A stretch of DNA of 64,000 nucleotides from the NCBI GenBank assembly GCA_014218235.1, contig CM024766.1, positions 18,077,346 through 18,141,345 of the forward strand, given 5' to 3'. The translations under genes were made by a program, and so were the position numbers. The notes beneath the pieces were generated by a model that was not told the origin of the DNA, searched no databases, and worked only from the letters and a program-made list of their open reading frames with translations. The DNA is from Colocasia esculenta (Eukaryota; Streptophyta; Magnoliopsida; Alismatales; Araceae). Position 1 is the stretch's first letter, and every line of letters begins with the position of its first letter. Positions 45,692 through 57,698 of this stretch are shown piece after piece.

Positions 45692-47648
45692 ATGGATTCT
45701 AGCAAAGGGTATATGGCCGAGGGACATTCAGTAACCAGGCCACCCTATTTTGATGGCACTGACTATCCTTATTGGAAAAACCGTATGCAGGTATTTTTGA
45801 GAGCTCAAAATTACGAGCTGTGGAAGATAGTCAGCAAGGGACCATACGTGTTGCCCGAGGACGAAGACACCTGGACGAAAGACCAAATAGCTAAAGGAAC
45901 TCTCAACTGGAGCGCACTAAACATGATGCAATGTGCGGTGCATCCAAAGGAGTTCTCAAGAGTCTCCACATGCTCAACAGCAAAAGAGATGTGGGACAAG
46001 CTTGAACTCATTTACGAAGGTACGTCCGAGGTAAGGGAAACTAAAGTTAGCATGTTAGTGTCTGAATATGAAATGTTCAAGATGAAAACTGATGAAACCG
46101 TATCAGACATGTTTGCAAGATTCATGCTAATAGTTAACGGGCTAAAAGGTCTTAAGAAGGAATACTCTGAAAGTGACTTAGTAAGAAAGATCCTTCGTTC
46201 TCTTACTTCATCTTGGAATACTAAGGCCACTGTCATTGAGGATTCCAAAGACCTTTCCAAAATGAAATTGGATGAACTAATTGGCTCTCTAATGACATAT
46301 GAAATCAACATCAAGAGAAAAGAATTAGAAGAAAATCCTAGGAAGTCAATTGCTCTAAAAGCATCCAATAAAACATCAACAAGTTCCAAGAAATCCATTC
46401 AACAAGATAGTGATGAGCAAGAAACGTCTAGTGAGAGTGATGATGATGAAATGGCAATGCTCACTAGACAATTCAAGAAATTTCTCAAGTTCAAGAGGAG
46501 AGACACAGGTAACTCCAAACCCTTCCTAAGAAAAATTTTTCACAGAAATATGAGTCCAACAAAAAATCTGACATTGTTTGTTATGAATGCAAGAAACAGG
46601 GGCATATGAGAGGAGAATGCCCGGAACTCAAGAAGAAGCTGAAGAAAGAAAAATTCACCTCCAAAAAGGCCAAAGCAATGTTGGCCACCTGGAGTGATGA
46701 AGATGAAGATGAAGATGCACAAGAAACATCCGATGATGAAGAAGTGAAATGCTTGATGGCCAGGAGTGATGACTCCAGCGAGGTAAATTTCTCATTTGAT
46801 GATTTCACTGCAAGTGAATGGGAGGAAGCATACACTACTTTATTTGAAAATTTCGTGAATATAGATCTGAGAATAGAGCATTAAAAAGGAAATGCAACTC
46901 CCTTGTGCATGATAAGAACAATGATGAACGAATTGCATTCCTGACAAAAGAATTAGAAATGATGAAAGTTGATGAAAAGACTCATAATGAAGAAATGGAT
47001 TGCTTGAAAATGAAATTGCAAGAAATACAAAAAGAAAAAGACTGTTTAAGCCATTCCATTGAATTCCTTCAAGAAGAACAATTGGAAACCAAGAAAAAGT
47101 TGGAACAAACTGAAAAGGAATTGAAAGAAAAATCTGAGGACTTAATGAAATTTGTAAAAGGGAAGCAAAATCTAGATGCGGTTTTGGGCGCCAAAATACA
47201 TGTAACCAAGCATGGATTAGGATATCAACCTGTCAAACAAAAGAAAATAGGAGAGTCATTGATAACTTCATTTGTTGATCCTAGCCCAAGCACAACCAAG
47301 CATGCTCCCACAAAGCATAATTCAAGAAAGTCTCAGACCAAGCCAATACTACACAAACAAAATGTTCCCAACAAACAAAAGAAAAAGCCACCTGTCGACA
47401 GATACAATGGTGCCTGTCGACAGACAAGAACAGTTTCAATGAATAAACAGTCTATCAAGCAACAGAAAATTGAAAAGAAAATTCCTTCATGCAATGTGTG
47501 TAAAAAGATTGGTCATGATGAAAAACAATGTTGGAATAATCCAAAGAAACAAAAAGTCAAACAAGTTTGGATTCCTAAACATCTACTTTGTTGCATGAAT
47601 GAAATTTTGGGACCCAAAGTAATTTGGGTACCAAAACCTCTTGTCTGA
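45692..47648 (+). pseudogene. gag: D gag with two frameshifts
   Basis: ATG 45692 (MDSSKGYMAEGHS) opens the capsid-like region (PYWKNRMQVFLRAQNYELW, YSESDLVRKILRSL, DSKDLSKMKLDELIGSLMTYEI). A one-base shift in an A5T5 run near 46530 moves the frame before the CCHC knuckle (CYECKKQGHMRGEC, about 46579-46620). A second shift occurs near 46855. The rest is a long coiled coil and a second knuckle (CNVCKKIGHDEKQC, about 47490-47530), with two CTGTCGACAG palindromes inside the coding sequence at 47391-47402 and 47413-47424. It ends WVPKPLV and TGA at 47646. Gag builds the particle and, in Sireviruses, is unusually long with a coiled coil. Confidence 0.9.
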
Positions 47649-48450
47649 TCCACATTTGCAGGAATGCCTAGCAGCCCAACATCAAAACAAATGGTACTTG
47701 GATAGCGGCTGTTCGAGGCACATGACGGGCGACAAAGGTAAATTCTGTTTCCTAGTGGAGAAAGACGGAGGACAAGTCATTTTTGGAGGTAATAACAAAG
47801 GCCAAATCATTGGCACAGGTAATGTTGGTAAGTGTACCTCCAATTCAATTGAAAATGTACTGTTGGTTGATGGCCTTAATCACAATTTGCTTAGCATAAG
47901 TCAATTATGTGATAGAGGTCACAACGTCATTTTTGAATCAAATTCATGTCAAATTGTTGATAAAGAAACAGGAAGTGTGAAATTTTCTGGAAAAAGAGTG
48001 AATAACATTTACTTAGTTGACTTAGATGATCCAGAGAATGACAACTTGTGTCTTGTTGCAAATAGACAGGATGAATTGACCTTGTGGCATCGTAGGCTTG
48101 GCCATGCGAGCTACAACGTGTTGCACAAGATCATGAAGCTCAAATTGGTAAGTGGACTTCCTGACATTTCTTTTAGCAACAATGAAAGTTTTTGTGATGC
48201 ATGTGCACAGGGAAAACAGACCCGGAAGTCTTTCAAATCTAAAGCACCGGTAAGCACATCTAAACCATATGAACTGTTGCACATGGACCTTTTTGGACCA
48301 ACTAGAACTCTAAGTCTCAATGGCAAACGTTTTGGTTTTGTCATTGTAGATGATTTTTCTAGGTTCACATGGGTCAAATTCTTGGCACACAAAAGTGAAA
48401 CACTTACAATCTTCCAAGAATTCTTTAAAAGATTGAGCATGGCAATGTGA
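47641..48450 (+). pseudogene. D protease and integrase, first half
   Basis: The open frame begins around an acceptor-like ATTTGCAG|G at 47661. Protease active site DSG (WYLDSGCSRHMTGD) lies near residue 20. The integrase zinc domain follows with WHRRLGHAS and CDACAQGK near residues 145-195, then MDLFGPTRTLS and VIVDDFSRFTW. The frame is lost near 48430 by one base. The pol frame is +1 relative to gag. It is normally part of a single pol polyprotein. Confidence 0.9.
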
Positions 48451-50024
48451 ATAAAATATGCTCAATCCGCACCGATCACGGGGGAGAATTTGATAACAAT
48501 GCATTTTCTGATTTTTGCAGGCACCAAGGGATTGAACATCTGTTCTCTTCCCCAAGGACTCCAGAACAAAATGGAGTAGTGGAGAGGAAAAACAGAACAT
48601 TGGTGGAAATGGCTCGCACTCTTCTGGTTGAAGGCCAACTCTCCAAAAGGTTTTGGGCAGAAGCAGTGAACACTTCGTGCTACATTCTAAACAGAGCCAT
48701 GGTAAGACCTGTGATAAAGAAAACCCCCTACCAGTTGTTGAAAGGTAAGAAACCCAACCTTGGGTACTTCCGAGTTTTTGGCTCAAAGGTATTTATTCAT
48801 AACAATGATAAATCTGATTTAGATAAATTTGAAGCCAAAAGTGATCAAGGTGTTTTTCTAGGCTACTCAGAACACTCTAGGGCATATAGGGTGTTTAACA
48901 ATAAAACACGCACTGTGGAAGAAACTCCACATGTCATTTTTGATGAGACTTATGCCAAATCTAACTGTTTGAATATTAACAGGACTGAAAAAGAGGATGA
49001 AGGAACATCACTTAAGGATCTTCAAGTCAAAGCAAAAGACAAATCTGAAGAAGATTCCAAGACCAAAGGTGGATATCTTCACAGGGACTACGATGAAGAT
49101 GATGAAATAGCATTCAGAAAACAAGATGAAACACTTGAAGAGAATCCACCAGAAAGTGAACCTCCTGAAGAACAACATTCACAAGATCAAATTCCTCAAG
49201 GACAAGATACTCCCGGCCCTTCAACAATCACAAATGTGAGGTATTCCAAAGATCACCCACTTGATGATGTGATAGGTAGTTTAAATGATTCTGTTCAAAC
49301 GAGGTCTCAAGTAAGAAAAATAATTGAACATGATCTTTTTGCTTTTGTTTCTCAAGTGGAACCCAAAAATGTTGAAGAAGCCTTAAAAGACAACTCATGG
49401 ATTGATGCTATGCATGAGGAACTTGGTCAATTTCAAAGAAACAATGTATGGAGTTTAGTTCCTAAAACCCCTGAAATCTCTATCATAGGAACTAGATGGG
49501 TGTTTAGGAATAAACTTAATGAAGAAGGAAAAGTGATCAGAAATAAAGCAAGACTCGTAGCAAAAGGATATAGTCAAGAATTTGGTGTAGACTTTGAAGA
49601 GTCCTTTGCTCCTGTAGCCAGGTTAGAAGCAGTCAGAATTTTATTGGCATATGCATGCTCCCATAAGTTCAAACTCTATCAAATGGATGTTAAAACTGCT
49701 TTCTTAAATGGCTATATCAAAGAAGAAGTCTATGTCTCTCAACCACCAGGTTTTGAAAATTCTGAAATGCCTAACCATGTGTATAAATTGCACAAAGCTC
49801 TTTATGGTTTGAAACAGGCACCTCGAGCTTGGTATGATAGACTAAGCAATTTTCTGGTAAGCAAGAACTACTCAAGAGGTAAAGTAGACCAAACACTCTT
49901 CACTAAGAAAGTTCGCAATCACATAATTGTTGTTCAAGTTTATGTGGACGATATATATTTGGTTCTACTAACCCTTCACTGTGTGAAGAATTTTCTAAAC
50001 ACATGCACAGTGAATTTGAGATGA
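48447..50024 (+). pseudogene. pol: D integrase (second half) and reverse transcriptase
   Basis: It continues from the previous frame with IRTDHGGEFDNN and PEQNGVVERKNRTL (integrase core Asp and Glu), the GKKPNLGYFRVFGSKVF block, a variable acidic linker, then RT from NSWIDAMHEELGQFQRNNVWSLVP through QMDVKTAFLNGYIKEEVYV to the catalytic YVDD at 49941-49952. A one-base deletion right after YVDD ends the frame; RT continues from 50003 in another frame. About 525 residues are open. Confidence 0.92.
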
Positions 50025-50884
50025 GTCTAATGGGGGAGCTTCAATTCTTTCTTGGTTTGCAGGTGAAACAACATAAAGACGGATTCTTCATAAATCAAGA
50101 AAAATATGTCAAAGAGCTTCTCAAACGATTTCAATTTGAGCAAGCTAAACCGGCCTCCACCCCAATGAGCACAAGCATCAAATTGGAAAATGATGAGAAA
50201 GGTAAACCGGTAGATGCAAAGCACTTCCGAGGTATGATTGGCTCACTCCTTTATCTTACTGCAAGTAGACCGGATATTCAATTTAGTGTTTGCCTTTGTG
50301 CTAGATATCAATCTAGTCCAAAGGAAAGCCATTTAATTGCAGTCAAGAGAATTTTCCGATATCTCTCAGGCACATGCAATTTGGGTTTTTGGTACCCAGC
50401 AGGCAGTAGCTTTGATTTGATTTCATATTCTGATGCTGACTATGCTGGATGTAAAATTGATAGAAAAAGCACTAGTGGATATTGCCAATTCCTTGGCGGT
50501 TGCATGGTTTCGTGGGCATCCAAGAAACAACACTCGGTTGCACTCTCCACTGCAGAGGCAGAATATGTCGCTGCAGGAAGTTGTGCAGCTCAAGTGTTGT
50601 GGATCAAAAGTCAGTTAGCTGACTATAATGTTCAAATTGGATGCACACCTATCCTATGTGACAACACAAGTGCTATCAACCTTTCAAAAAACCCTGTCCA
50701 ACACTCTCGGACTAAACACATAGAAATCCGTCATCATTTCTTGAGAGATGAAGTTGCCAATAAAACCTTGGAACTTATTTTCATTCCCACAGAAAAACAA
50801 TTGGCTGATATTTTCACCAAACCCTTGTCTGAAGATAGATTCACATCCTTAAGAAGAGAATTGGGTTTGTGTAAAATGCAATGA
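50003..50884 (+). pseudogene. D RT C-terminus and RNase H
   Basis: The RT thumb (FEMSLMGELQFFLGLQVKQ, GMIGSLLYLTASRPDI) is followed by copia RNase H with SDADYAGCKIDRKSTSG, STAEAEYVAAGSCAAQ and DNTSAINLSKNPVQHSRTKHIEIRHHFLRD. It ends after ADIFTKPLSEDRFTSLRRELGLCK with TGA at 50884. The frame is intact here. It would be joined to RT in a working element; only the preceding shift separates them. Confidence 0.93.
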
Positions 50885-52790
50885 AACTGACTATCCATTT
50901 GGAGTACATGCTCTTTATGTGTGAATGACTATGTGGTATATCAAATGGTGAACTGTGGAAGAACAAGTTCGGCTTGTTTGGAAACTATCATCATGCGTGA
51001 GAAAACATTCTCCGCCAAGTATCCATAGTCCCATTGCATATAAAGGTCCTGTACTTCACATAGGATTTTTAGTTTCCTTACATTTTATCATGTTAACTCC
51101 ATGAAACAATGTTTTTTCTGTGACCATGTGCTTGTGTATGACTTCTTGAAATGAACATGTTTGTCTTGTATCAAATGCTTGTGTGAATCCTTGCTTAGAT
51201 GTTGTGTCAACACGTGCACACACTATGGGGGAGTGAGTTAAGGATAGATGAGTATTTTTGAGGAAACTCTTCATACATCTACTTGTTGAATTCTCACTTC
51301 CTTGAACTCAAAGTGCAATCAATCTGAAACAAGAAAAATCCACTCTGTTCATATCTGTCGACAGACACATTCCATCTGTCGACAGATCAATCAGTCTTGT
51401 TCTGGCAGAAACTTCAATTCCTCAGTCTGTGTGCATCTGTCGACAGACAGACTTCTTCTGTCGACAGATACACCCATTCTTCTTTATTTTCAACTCCTTC
51501 TTCATATTTTCAAGAAAGTGTTCCTTACTTGATTTAAAGGTAAACCTTGGTTTGTTTGTGTGCAATATAACCCTTCATATCCACTTCATGTCAAAGTCAT
51601 GAACCAAGTCTAAATGTTGTTTGATGCATGACCTGATTAAGGTCTTTTTAGATCATTTTGAACACAATGAGCAAACCAAATGATTTTTAAACATCTCCTT
51701 TGAATAACTCCCTTGTCGTTAAACATGAATCTAAAATGATTTGAAAAATCAGAAAACTCTTGAATTTAATGTTCCACATTACAACTTGCCTAAAGAAATC
51801 TCATGTACTTGACAAAAAGCAAAAATAATAAAAAAAAGGGAGAAAAGCTACCTATTTCTTCGGTTCAATCAACAAATTTGTTTTTCATTTGTGGGATGGA
51901 GGTAGAGCAATGATGAAAATCACTAAGTAACCGGGGACATGGGCATCACAAATGTCGGTCTTCGCGTCAAAAGGTTGTTTCATTATCTCTATACAATGGC
52001 TTGATGGACACTCACATTGAGTAACTGGGGGTATTGGCATCACAAATGTCTACCTTCACATGAAAAAGTGAAAGTGCTCCTCATTGCCACTCTTTTCCAT
52101 CTTCGTTGCTTAAATCTTCTAAAATCATACCAGAAATAGAGTGAAGCCTCCGAAATTTTTTGTCAAGTCCAATGTGTTTCTTCGGTAAGACATTCTTGTG
52201 GGCATTTAATTCAATTGTCATCTGACTATCATCTCTATTTAAATGCATGTTTGTCTTCAACGGCCTTAATCAAAAGAGTTATTTAATTTTCACTGGCTTT
52301 TGTGAAATGTGTTCCTCATGATCTAATTAAAGAACTTATCATTTTTAATTCAAAATCATTTTAGATTTGTGTCATGTCTTCATCTTAATGGATATGGATT
52401 TTTGTCTTGCACATACACCCATTTTGCCTTAAAACAACAAATGAACACTTATCCCTTTGAAAAATTTTGACAAAAATCAAGTTTTCACCAAAAAGGAGCT
52501 ATCTGTCGACAGATAGACTGGCATCTGTCGACAGACGACGGCCCAGATCCGTTTTTTTCAGAAAACCCTCGCGCCGGTTCACCTCCTTTTTGTGGGGCCT
52601 TCCTTTTAAAACCCTCCAAGTCCATTCTAAGGCCACCCACGACCCTTTTTCACCCCTCCTCTCTTGTTCCCTCCTCCTCCTCTCCAAACCCCCTCTCTTT
52701 CCCCCTTCAGGGCTCCGTCTCCGACGATCCTGCTCCTCGTCTGGGATCCCTCCACTCTGCCTTCACACCATTCTCATCCTTCCTCCTGCG
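50885..52790. other. D 3' non-coding region between pol and extra ORF
   Basis: About 1.9 kb without a convincing gene. It holds CTGTCGACAG palindromes (51356-51470, and two near 52501-52535), purine-rich tracts (GGGGGAGTGAG near 51229, AAAAAAAGGGAGAAAAGC near 51831) and two diverged copies of a block with GGGCATCACAAATGTC (51931-51980 and 52022-52075). C has a matching region at 58147-59344. Confidence 0.75.
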
Positions 52791-54015
52791 ATGGCACCCA
52801 AATCGAAGCTTCTCGCTCGCCGTCGTCGCGCTCCGACGGACGCCGGAGAAAGCTCCAGGGCTCCTTCCGAACGCCGCAGCAAGCATCGTGAGGATCGGTT
52901 GCCGGAACTCATCGTTCCTCAAGGTCTCCGTCTTATCCGACCCAACGGCACCTTCAAGAAGATTGTCCAATCCCGGTATGTGGACTTCGAGTCCTTAGCA
53001 CCGATGTTCCCCTCACTCCTACCTTATTTTGACACTCAAGGGTGGACATCCTTCTTGTACTCCCACTTGCAATACTCTCCAACTGCCGTATCCGAGTTCT
53101 ACAATAACTTAGGGCTTTCCGATCAGGGAGATATCTACTCTTCGGTGAAAGGCACTCGTTTTCGCCTCACCGCAAATCTTCTCTCCACAGCCCTTGAAAT
53201 TCCAAACTCAGGAGTTGAAATCTTCAACTACAATCCCTCTGCTTCTGAGTACTATGAGCTTCTCACGTTGGAACCTTATGACACTACCAAGGAGATTGCT
53301 CGTCTCAACGCCAACTCCTTTCCTCCCTTGATCCGGATGATCCATCACATCTTCACTACCTTGATCGTCCCGAAGGATGGAAGTCGAGAGTTAGTCACCG
53401 AGGTCCATAAATCCCTATTCATTTTTTCCTCAAGTGTCAAGAAATCAATCTTCCTGAACTCATGATAAGCCTCATCCGTCGGTGTTTCTCTAACACCAAA
53501 AGATCAATGCCATATGCTTGCCCCATCACTTCTCTTCTTATTTTCCTTGGCATTCCTATCCCTCCAAGTGAGCTCATCTCACTAAAATCCCGAAGTGCCT
53601 TTGACCTCACTGCCGCCAACCGCATGGGCTACAAGATTGTAGACGGCGTCGTCACAAGGACTCTCAAGGGAAAGGAACCACAAGGAGCTGAGTGTCAACT
53701 GGTGAAGAAGACAATGAAGATGATGAAGCAAATGAAGGCAGTGATGAAGACCCTCAGGATGAGCAAATGCCTGACCAAGCTCAAGAGTTTGATGATGTAC
53801 CTGTGCCTCCACAACAATCCATTCGTGATTACTTGGCACAAATCCATCAAGAAATGATCTCAGGATTTGCTCACATGACGTCAAGATTTGATCAAGTGGA
53901 CGCTCGCCTCAACACTTTAGATGACCGTCTTGACCACCTCTACTCCGAGAGAGATGATCCCGTCACCCTCCTCCTGCTGGACATGACGATGAATAGAGGG
54001 TCTCAGGGTCATTAG
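52791..54015 (+). pseudogene. D extra ORF downstream of pol (Sirevirus envelope-like position)
   Basis: ATG 52791 begins a basic N-terminus (MAPKSKLLARRRRAP). A body follows with FESLAPMFPSLLPYFDTQGW, FRLTANLLSTALEIPNSGVEIF and LIRMIHHIFTTLIVP, similar to plant transposon-protein domains found after pol in envelope-like Sirevirus elements. The frame breaks near 53425 (T-run) and again near 53690. The last part (53692-54015) is acidic then coiled coil (SRFDQVDARLNTLDDRLDHLYSE). I see no signal peptide or clear transmembrane segment, so calling it an envelope is by position only. Confidence 0.6.
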
Positions 54016-54267
54016 AGGTCACTAAGAGTCTTAGATGGGAATTAGTCTCACTTGTCTTATCATCTTTTGCTTGTTCATGTTATTTCCCTTTCTTTTTATT
54101 GAGTCATGTAATGATTATCAAATGTACTGTGAAATTTCAATGATCAATCAATGAAAACTCAGTTCATGTTTATTTGTCTCTAAATGTGCATGACTTGACC
54201 TTTTGCATGTTGTCAAAAAGGGGGAGAACATCAATATATGCATCAATTGAATGTTTTTGTCATCATC
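54016..54267. other. Non-coding spacer before D polypurine tract
   Basis: AT-rich, about 250 bp, with a repeated AAAAAGGGGGAGA (54215-54228 and 54268-54280). I see no gene. Confidence 0.7.
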
Positions 54268-54280
54268 AAAAAGGGGGAGA
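54268..54280 (+). promoter_or_regulatory. Polypurine tract of element D
   Basis: AAAAAGGGGGAGA one base before the 3' LTR. An almost identical tract lies about 55 bp upstream. Confidence 0.93.
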
Positions 54281-54281
54281 T

Positions 54282-55639
54282 TGTTGGGTTTTTCATATAT
54301 CATGTTTTTGATGATCACATTAACACCCTTGAACATTGATTTAATGCAAAATTGATGTGCTAACTAACATGAAAAACACCATGAAAGTGATTGAGTTAAA
54401 CATTGCTAAATCATACAATGTATATCACTAACAATGTATTTGCATGTAGGTGCACAAGCATGAAACATGGAGCATTGAAGAGGCATTGAAGAAATGAGCA
54501 AAAAGCACAAATATCTGTCAAAGAGGTGTATCTGTCGACAGATGCAATGTACCTGTCGACAGATTCACACAGTCATTCCAAGACAGAACTCAGGTTTGCA
54601 TCTCTGAGTGTATCTGTCGACAGATGAAATGTACCTGTCGACAGATACACACAGTCAACCCAGGACAGAGCTCAGGTTTTCTATTCCTGAGTGCATCTGT
54701 CGACAGATGCAAACTGCCTGTCGACAGATACACTCAGAAACTCATTTTCCTGAAACCCAGTTCTCAGCCTGAGTCTGCCTGTCGACAGATGCAAGTGCAC
54801 CTGTCGACAGCCGACGGAAACTTCAGATTTGGGTTTCCAAATCCGGCCCCACTTGGGTGTTTCCTTCCTCCACGACCCCCACCTTTACCTAACACTATAT
54901 AAGCATCCTTTTGGAGCCAATTTCGCAGAGAGCAGCCTCCCATCCAAGAGCCTCCAAGGGACCAAGAGGAAAAGCCCCAAATTGCTGCTCTGCTTCAACT
55001 TTCCGCCCAGATCGACGTGGAATCACCATCTATGCGGAGCTGAAGCCGGATCGTCATCAATTCAACCTTCTACATCGATCAATCTACATCCAATCGAAGT
55101 TTGAAGAGCGTTTGGACGATCCACGAGAAGAATTCCAACCGGATTTGTTCCCTAATTCCTAATTCTTCTCCATTTCATAATTTCCATTCCATCGTGTGTG
55201 TGTGTGGTTGTGTTTCGAGCATCCCTTGTGCTTGATTCACGTATTTGTGGTTGTTCTGATCGTGCTTCATCAGACAACGTGTGTGTGGTTGAGTTGTAGT
55301 GTTGAACTCGCTCATAAGCAGTCGTTTCTGCGTGTGTGTGTGGACGGTGGATGTAGGATACACGAGTTGTGTACTCCGAACCACCTTAAATCATCGTGTC
55401 TGTGGTTTGTTCGCGTTTTGCGATAGATGATTGGTAGGCACGGTGTTCATACGCACGTTTGATTCCCTGTTCTCATTTAAATCAACTCAAGCGGTCTCAT
55501 ACTTAATCGAATTCTAATCAAGTTCTTTAAGATCGCTGTAGCATCGAAAAGAACCCATCAATAGTTTAAAATTGCCGTAATCTATTCAACCCCCCCCCCT
55601 TCTAGATTACCGTATTGTGTATTTTCGCATAACTCTTCA
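54282..55639 (+). repeat. Element D 3' LTR
   Basis: Same length as the 5' LTR. Only the last about 120 bp differ visibly (T/G, A/T, an inserted C, G/C, 11 versus 10 C, C/T). Confidence 0.95.
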
Positions 55640-55644
55640 GTGAA
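55640..55644. repeat. Target site duplication GTGAA, right copy, element D
   Basis: Matches 44254-44258; C integrase resumes with NTSCYILNRAM. Confidence 0.95.
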
Positions 55645-56289
55645 CACTTCATGCTACATCCTCAATAGAGCCATGGTAAGACTTGTAATGAAGTAAACCC
55701 CGTATGAGCTCTTAAAAGGCAAGAAACCCAACATTGGGTACTTCAGGATCTTTGGCTCCAAAGTTTTTATCCATAACAATGACAAGGTTTATTTAGATAA
55801 ATTTGAAGCCAAACACGATCTAGGTATTTTCTTGGATACTCAGAACAATCTAGAGCTTATAGAGTGTATAACCATAAAAACAAAACTGTGGAAGAGACTC
55901 CACATGTTATTTTTGATGAGTATCATGCAAAATCTAACAAATCAAATGTTTCCACGTATGATGATGATGAAGTAAAAATACTTGAAGATCAAGATGAAAA
56001 GCCAGTGTCGACATACCATGAAGAGGTTGTCGACAGGCCTGAAGAAAATCCACAAGATCAAATTCTTCAAGAACAACCTCCCCAAGAACAAATTCCTCAA
56101 GACCAAGACCAACCAGGTCCTTCAATAATCAGAAATGTAAGGTACTCAAAAAATCACCCACTTGATAATGTAATTGGGAATGTAAATGATAGAGTTCACA
56201 CTAGGTCTCACTTAAGACACATTGTAGAACAAGATCATTTAGCATTTGTCTCTCAAGTGGAACCTAAAAGTGTTGAAGAGACTCTATAA
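55645..56289 (+). pseudogene. C integrase C-terminus and linker to RT
   Basis: It continues C's integrase (TSCYILNRAMVR, GYFRIFGSKVF) with a TAA at about 55694 and a frameshift near 55840. Then follow an open linker with VEETPHVIFDEYHAKSN, an acidic and Gln-rich stretch, and RSHLRHIVEQDHLAFVSQVEPKSVEETL ending in TAA at 56289. Two GTCGACA motifs lie in this coding linker (56005-56013 and 56028-56037). Confidence 0.85.
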
Positions 56290-56310
56290 GAAAATTCATG
56301 GATAGATGCC

Positions 56311-57168
56311 ATGCATGAGGAACTTGGGCAATTTGAAAGAAACAATGTTTGGAGCTTAGTTCCTAGGACCCCTGAAATTTCTGTAATTGGAACAAGATGG
56401 GTATTTAAGAATAAGCTAAATGAAGAGGGTAAAGTGGTGAGAAATAAAGGTATACTGGTAGCAAAGGGATATAATCAAGAATTTGGGATAGATTTTGAAG
56501 AATCCTTTGCACCTATAGCTAGGCTTGAGGCAGTGAGAATATTCTTAGCATATGCATGCTCAAACAAGTTTAAACTCTTTCAAATGGATGTTAAAACTGT
56601 CTTCCTGAATGGCTACATCAAAGAAGAAGTCTATGATTCTCAACCACCTGGATTTGAAAATCATGCTAAGCCTAACCATGTCTATAAATTGCACAAGGCT
56701 CTTTATGGTTTGAAACAGGAACCCTGAGCTTGGTACGACAGACTGAGCAATTTCTTGGTGAGTAAAAACTACTCTAGAGGTAAAGTGGACCAAACACTCT
56801 TCACTAAATGTGTTCGAAATCACATAATTGATGTTCAAGTCTATGTGGACGACATTATCTTTGGTTCCACTAACCCCTCACTATGTGAAGAATTTTCTAA
56901 ACATATGCGCAGTGAATTTGAGATGAGTTTAATGGGGGAGCTTCAATTTTTTCTTAGCTTACAAGTAAAACAATATGAAGATTGGTTCTTCATCAATCCA
57001 GAAAAATACGTCAAGGAATTACTGAAAAGATTTCAGTTTGAACAAGCCAAGCCAACCTCTACACCAATGAGCACGAGTGTGAAATTAGAAAATGATGAGA
57101 AAGGTAAAATGGTAGATGTGAAGCAATACCGAGGTATGATTGGCTCTCCTTTACCTTACTACAAGTAG
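56311..57168 (+). pseudogene. C reverse transcriptase
   Basis: RT motifs are in order: TRWVFKNKLNEEGKVVRNK, FEESFAPIARLEAVRIFLAY, QMDVKTVFLNGYIKEEVY and, after a TGA at 56725 and a restart at 56755, VQVYVDDIIFGST with the catalytic YVDD near 56841-56852. The thumb reads SEFEMSLMGELQFFLSLQVKQ. It ends by a frameshift at 57168 (GMIGSPLPYYK), with the next frame starting at 57140. Confidence 0.9.
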
Positions 57169-57586
57169 GCCAGATATACAATTCAGTGTTTGCCTTTGTG
57201 CTATATATCAATCTAGTCCAAAGGAAAGTCATTTGGTTGCAGTTAAAAGGATTTTCAGATGTCTCTCAGGTACATATGATTTGGGTTTATGGTATCCAGT
57301 AAGAAGTAGTTTTAAGTTGGTCACATATTCGAATGCTGACTATGCTGGATGTAAAATTGATAGAAAAAGCACTAGTGGATATTGTCAATTCCTAGGTGGT
57401 TCATGGTTTCGTGGGCATCCAAGAAGTAACACTTGGTTGCACTCTCTACTGCAGAGGAAAAATATGTTGCTGCAGGGAGTTGTGCCGCTCAAGTGTTGTG
57501 GATCAAAAGTCAACTGTGTGATTACAACATTGACATTGGATGCACACCTATTCTTTGTGACAATACTAGTGCTATCAACCTTTCAA
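57140..57586 (+). pseudogene. C RT end and first RNase H copy, truncated
   Basis: It reads LYLTTSRPDIQFSVC and then RNase H from NADYAGCKIDRKSTSGYC. A one-base deletion (GGTGGT-TCATGG) shifts the frame, and the copy stops at 57586 where LTR sequence begins. It is the first of two RNase H copies. Confidence 0.85.
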
Positions 57587-57698
57587 GTGGTCATTTGTCG
57601 ACAGCCCCCAAGTCATGTGTCGACAGATAGACCAATCCAAGACAAATAGGCTACTGGAAACACATTTACAACAGTATGTGTCGACAGATACAGGATGC
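57582..57698 (+). other. LTR U3 fragment inserted in C RNase H
   Basis: 117 bp matching C LTR positions 36018-36134 over the same length, including GTCGACA motifs, inserted between two copies of the RNase H segment. TTCAA at the left junction and GATGC at the right junction are shared between LTR and pol. Confidence 0.9.

Larger units (their letters stand above)
44259..55639 (+). mobile_element. Element D: young full-length Sirevirus-type copia element
   Basis: 11,381 bp with two LTRs of equal length (1358 bp) and a perfect GTGAA duplication. The order is primer site, gag, protease, integrase, RT, RNase H, long 3' region with an extra ORF, polypurine tract. It is inserted in the integrase of its relative C. 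LTR near-identity makes it one of the youngest insertions here. Its coding region nevertheless carries several single-base frameshifts. Confidence 0.96.
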
